A stretch of DNA of 64,000 nt, taken from assembly GCA_012840085.1 (NCBI GenBank), contig DUMB01000081.1, positions 62,001-126,000 on the forward strand, in the 5' to 3' direction. This document shows positions 61,017 through 64,000 of the stretch, piece after piece (within the stretch, counting starts at the first letter, position 1; each line of letters begins with the position of its first letter). The notes under the pieces were generated by a model that did not search any database, had not been told where the DNA came from, and was given only the letters and a program-made list of their open reading frames with translations. The translations under genes and the position numbers were made by a program. This stretch comes from Clostridiaceae bacterium. GTDB taxonomy: Bacteria; Bacillota; Clostridia; Acetivibrionales; DUMB01.

Positions 61017-63425
61017 TTATACTTTCACACTCTCCCAAACTTTTGCCACAATTACAGACATGTCATCTGCAGGCATCCCGTTGGAATTCTTATATGCTCT
61101 GTCAAGTATCAAATCTGCAATCTCCTGCGGATTTGTGCTGTTTATACTCTGTATGAAGTCCTTAAGACTCTTCCCATAGTCGGAGGTTTCTCCAAAGCAG
61201 TCTTCAATTCCATCCGTCACCATAATAACAAAATCTCCACTGTTAACTTTTTTATGTACAAGTTCAACATCTATATTGCTGAACAATCCGGCAGGCAGTG
61301 ACGCTGACTTGACTACTTCCACTCTGTCAGGTCTTTTTATATATGTTGGTACTGCCCCTACCTTTACAAATTCAACCTTGCCTTCATACAAGTCTATTAT
61401 TGACATGTCAACGGTAGAAAAGGAATCATCACCTGACCTGAGAGCAAGTATTGAATTTATCATCTTTACTGCAAGATCTTTATCAAACCCTGACTCCATT
61501 AATTGCTCAAGAAGATTTATTGTCACTCTGCTCTGCATAGCTGCCTTTTGCCCTGATCCCATTCCATCGCTCAAAGCTGCGATATACTTTCCATCACCGG
61601 TGCTAAAAAAGGTATAGCTGTCTCCCGACGTAGAACTTTTGTGTTTTGGAATCCTGGCAACACCTGTTGTTACCCTGAAAGCCTCCTCCTCTACAAATTT
61701 AATTGCGCATGAGCCGTCGGTGTAGTTTCTGAAACATTCATTGCTCTCTTTCACCATTTTCCTGCCCATGACGGCGGAGATAACCTTTTCAATTGTATTG
61801 ATACAGTTTCTTCTTCCGCCACACCCCTTATGGGAAACCGTTACTTCATATTTGCCCCACCTGTTTTCGATCACCGAAACTTCATTTACTTTTATGCCCT
61901 CTCTGTCCAGCTCTACCATCAGAGCATCTTCCAAATCCACTCTGAAACGTACATTTTCGCTGATTTCAGATGCAAGATTATATATAACCTTTGACAAGCC
62001 TTCCAATTGCTGTGATATAAGGCGCCGACTCTCTCCGAGCCTGTTCTTCCATACCATATTGAGTTTAAACACTTCGTATTCATTATTAATAGCGTTTACA
62101 AACTCATTCACTCTTTCACACCTGTCTAAAAATGATTGCGGTATGTCTTCCGCCCCAAGCCACCCCTTTGCCTCAAGACGTTCCACTATTTTGAACATGA
62201 CCTGGTATGTCTCATAGAAATTTCTGTCCCAACAGTGTCTGCAGAGGCTGCAGTCTTTACAAACTTTGTCAGCAATCCTGTCAAACATGACTGTTATATC
62301 CTGACTGTTTGCAGTAACGCTGGTCTGGGGTAGATCTGTAAAGGTGGCAGCCAGTTCCCCATATGCTTTGCCAAATTTATTCAGTCTTTCAGCTGTTATT
62401 TCCCTTACCCGTGTGCTTTGGAAGTCAGTTAAAGTATCTGAAGTCCCTTTTTTAATAAATGCAGAGGATATAAAGTCTATAAACTTATTTGGCGTTATCA
62501 TAAATACAATTACAGCAGCAACTATCTCACCAAGGTGAATTAATATATCCGTAGAACCATTCAAATAAAGCGTCAGCATTGCGTTTCCCATAACAAATCC
62601 AAGACAGGACCCTACTTTACCCAAGTTTCGGAAAAGTCCTGAAAGCAGTCCGCAAAATGCATATGATCCTATTATAAGAGGGGTTGTATTACCCGACATA
62701 TTTACGATTAAACCCACAACCACACCTATTGCCGCACCAACACCTACACCTGATTTATAGCTCAATATCAGAATTATCAGGATACAAAAAATATTTCTGA
62801 TATTTATCCCTAAAATGCTTATGGTACCCAAACCGGCAATTGCCAGAGCCATAGTTATTGCAAAGCTGATAATTCTCTCATTTGTTGCCGTATAAAAACT
62901 TTTTCTGTTTTCTATCAGCAATGTGGCATTCGCGAATATAAACACCAGTAAGAACACAATAGAAGAAAATAAAAACGCTTTAAGTATGTCAAATAACAGA
63001 TATCCATTTATAAATACAGGAATTAACTCTGGCAGAAGCGAACTGGCAAATGCAAGCAATGCGCAACTGGCGACATGTTTTGAAATTTTATTCTTAAACA
63101 AAGTATCCAATATGCTGAAAAGTGCCATACAAGCTGCAGCCTGGAATATCTTTGGGCCGGCACCTGCAGTAAGCATACCTGCCAGTACGGATATTGCTAT
63201 AGATGTCATGCTTACGTTGGCACCTGCCGCAGCTGCAAAGAATGATATTCCAAACGGCATCATTCCCCCTGAGATAAACGCCCTGCCTAAAAGAAATGCA
63301 ATGGCTGTAAATGCAAGATTGTTTTTTGATGTTAACAATTCAATAATACTTTTACCTTTTGTTTTTTTCTTTTCACCCAGTATTCCTGTTGTTCTTCCAT
63401 ACTGTAATGTCTCAGTTCTCATCAT
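61017..63425 (-). CDS. spoIIE: Stage II sporulation protein E
   Basis: This 802-residue protein has about ten N-terminal membrane helices (residues about 30-335), a cysteine-bearing central domain (VCKDCSLCRHCWDRNF) that drives FtsZ-linked septum work, and a C-terminal PP2C phosphatase (residues about 595-800: YIAALSDGMGSGQKAAMQS, TVDMSIIDLYEGKVEFVKVGA, DFVIMVTDGIEDCFGE, ADDMSVIVAKVW). The phosphatase acts on SpoIIAA-P to activate SigF in the forespore. Metal-binding aspartates are all present. The promoter has the 22-base spacing and Spo0A-type boxes expected for this gene. This confirms a spore former. Confidence 0.97.
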   Translation of the reverse strand: MMRTETLQYGRTTGILGEKKKTKGKSIIELLTSKNNLAFTAIAFLLGRAFISGGMMPFGISFFAAAAGANVSMTSIAISVLAGMLTAGAGPKIFQAAACMALFSILDTLFKNKISKHVASCALLAFASSLLPELIPVFINGYLLFDILKAFLFSSIVFLLVFIFANATLLIENRKSFYTATNERIISFAITMALAIAGLGTISILGINIRNIFCILIILILSYKSGVGVGAAIGVVVGLIVNMSGNTTPLIIGSYAFCGLLSGLFRNLGKVGSCLGFVMGNAMLTLYLNGSTDILIHLGEIVAAVIVFMITPNKFIDFISSAFIKKGTSDTLTDFQSTRVREITAERLNKFGKAYGELAATFTDLPQTSVTANSQDITVMFDRIADKVCKDCSLCRHCWDRNFYETYQVMFKIVERLEAKGWLGAEDIPQSFLDRCERVNEFVNAINNEYEVFKLNMVWKNRLGESRRLISQQLEGLSKVIYNLASEISENVRFRVDLEDALMVELDREGIKVNEVSVIENRWGKYEVTVSHKGCGGRRNCINTIEKVISAVMGRKMVKESNECFRNYTDGSCAIKFVEEEAFRVTTGVARIPKHKSSTSGDSYTFFSTGDGKYIAALSDGMGSGQKAAMQSRVTINLLEQLMESGFDKDLAVKMINSILALRSGDDSFSTVDMSIIDLYEGKVEFVKVGAVPTYIKRPDRVEVVKSASLPAGLFSNIDVELVHKKVNSGDFVIMVTDGIEDCFGETSDYGKSLKDFIQSINSTNPQEIADLILDRAYKNSNGMPADDMSVIVAKVWESVKV

Positions 63426-63457
63426 TTGTACCCCCCGTAATTATATTGGCAGCACTG

Positions 63458-63525
63458 ATTATAACTGCTGTACCCGGAAAATATTTGTCAAACGGCGTAA
63501 AATAGATTTAAGATTTTTTTGACAA
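63458..63525 (-). promoter_or_regulatory. Spo0A-type spoIIE promoter
   Basis: Minus strand: TTGACA (63486-63491) is 22 bases from TATAAT (63458-63463), too wide for ordinary SigA use but as in the Spo0A-dependent spoIIE and spoIIG promoters of B. subtilis (21-22 bases). TTTGACAAA over the -35 and TTGTCAAAA at 63517-63525 resemble 0A boxes (TTGWCRAA). Confidence 0.75.
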
Positions 63526-63697
63526 TAAATTTCAAAAGGTTCTTCTGAATTACATAGAGAGCTTTGAAAAGCAATAACTCTAATGTTGAGTTAAAGTTTG
63601 AAATGCTGAATATAAAAAATAAACGTGTAACTTTTAGTCACAAACTTTTTTAAAAAAGACAAAATAAGTGACATAAACGGAGATTTGAAAATGCAAT

Positions 63698-63733
63698 AAA
63701 AAAAGCTTTATTTAAATATAATAAAGCTTTTTT
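63698..63733. terminator. Rho-independent terminator downstream of the Asn-rich gene
   Basis: AAAAAAGCTTTATT pairs with AATAAAGCTTTTTT across a short AT loop; symmetrical A and T runs allow use in both directions. Confidence 0.85.
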
Positions 63734-63775
63734 ACGTGTCTTTTATTTATTGTGTCTTTTATTCAACTAAGTTTA

Positions 63776-64000
63776 TCAGAACCACCATCGTATTTTAATG
63801 CCTTTGTTGTTGTTTTTATCGTCATTGTTGCTGTTAGTGTCTTTTTTGTTATCTCTCTTGTTATCGCGGTTGTTATCATTGTTTTTATTATTCTTGTTAT
63901 TTCCCTTGTTGTCACGGTCGTTATCATCGTCTTTATTGTTCTTGCTATTTCCCTTGTTGTAGCGGTTGTCATCATCGTTTTTATTATTCTTGTTATTTCC
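63776..64000 (-). CDS. C-terminal end of an Asn/Lys/Asp-rich repeat protein (5' part outside window)
   Basis: The frame enters from the right edge and ends at TGA 63776-63778. It contains three near-identical 48-base units encoding about GNNKNNKNDDDNRYNK, then a decayed unit, then the ending GIKIRWWF. The opposite-frame 70-codon open frame at 63763-63975 is a Thr-rich shadow: the A/C-rich codons read as Asn/Asp/Lys here, which gives a coherent 16-residue repeat. Such low-complexity tails are usually surface-exposed or disordered. The Trp-Trp-Phe end is distinctive. I do not know the family, and the N-terminal part is not visible. Confidence 0.65.
   Translation of the reverse strand, partial: GNNKNNKNDDDNRYNKGNSKNNKDDDNDRDNKGNNKNNKNNDNNRDNKRDNKKDTNSNNDDKNNNKGIKIRWWF

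Noticed and set aside
63763-63975. 70-codon Thr/Ile-rich open frame
   Set aside because: Shadow of the Asn/Lys/Asp repeat frame, which gives a coherent 16-residue repeat and runs open to the edge.

Overview
The window reads as part of a chromosome of a low-GC, spore-forming anaerobic Clostridia-type Firmicute. The signs are spoIIE and spoVB, an alr-ndoAI-ndoA block, mrfA/mrfB, a RibU-type ECF riboflavin transporter under an FMN riboswitch, CsaB/TagA-type cell-wall genes, a CtsR operator and strong GGAGG ribosome binding sites. I cannot name the species.

Layout. 1-7.1 kb: a polysaccharide-uptake locus with a secreted pectate-lyase-fold protein (cut by the window edge), an LplABC-type ABC importer, and a YesN-like AraC regulator split by a frameshift in an A6 tract. 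7.2 kb: a small heat-shock protein. 8.1-21.2 kb, all on the minus strand: a long operon that I read as a sulfoquinovose (SQ) degradation system of the sulfo-transketolase type. It has a GH31 sulfoquinovosidase with the sulfonate-binding residues of E. coli YihQ, a sugar ABC importer, a split transketolase, an RpiB-like isomerase that lacks the ring-opening histidine, an iron-type alcohol dehydrogenase, a TauE/SafE exporter and a DUF4867 protein. Two further enzymes are not explained by the published scheme as I remember it: a fucose-isomerase-fold protein and a uroporphyrinogen-decarboxylase-fold protein. Inferred flow: SQ glycoside is imported and hydrolysed, SQ is isomerised to sulfofructose, two rounds of transketolase (with a tetrose isomerisation between them) remove two C2 units, and sulfoacetaldehyde is reduced to isethionate and exported. 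21.5-26.2 kb: a nagA-nagB-oxidoreductase-ROK regulator operon whose promoter shares a 14-base word with the SQ operon promoter. 26.5-26.8 kb: a decayed IS200/IS605 TnpB end.

26.8-34 kb: a DUF4846 lipoprotein, ribU with its riboswitch, TPM and LemA membrane proteins, a second (probably housekeeping) split transketolase and a YitT protein. 34.3-37.3 kb: a glycosyltransferase-CsaB fusion and TagA. 37.5-42 kb: a coiled-coil membrane protein, NdoA/NdoAI toxin-antitoxin, alanine racemase and Nnr. 42-48.2 kb: an envelope polysaccharide operon (MurJ-like flippase, GT4, two DUF4330 proteins, O-antigen-ligase-like protein). 48.4-50.9 kb: a flavin-binding protein and a MocR regulator embedded in a GGGACAGTTCT-core palindromic repeat family. 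50.9-64 kb: Hsp20 with a CtsR box, SpoVB, thioesterase, MrfB, MrfA, amidase, Dus, tRNA-Arg, two small membrane proteins, SpoIIE, and the end of an Asn/Lys/Asp-rich repeat protein.

The most unusual structural signal runs across many of these loci. Degenerate tandem repeats of 15-24 bp, with a different unit at each gene, are placed at gene 3' ends, and in most cases the stop codon lies inside a repeat unit. I count about seven independent cases. Alongside the SQ operon, this is the observation most worth following.
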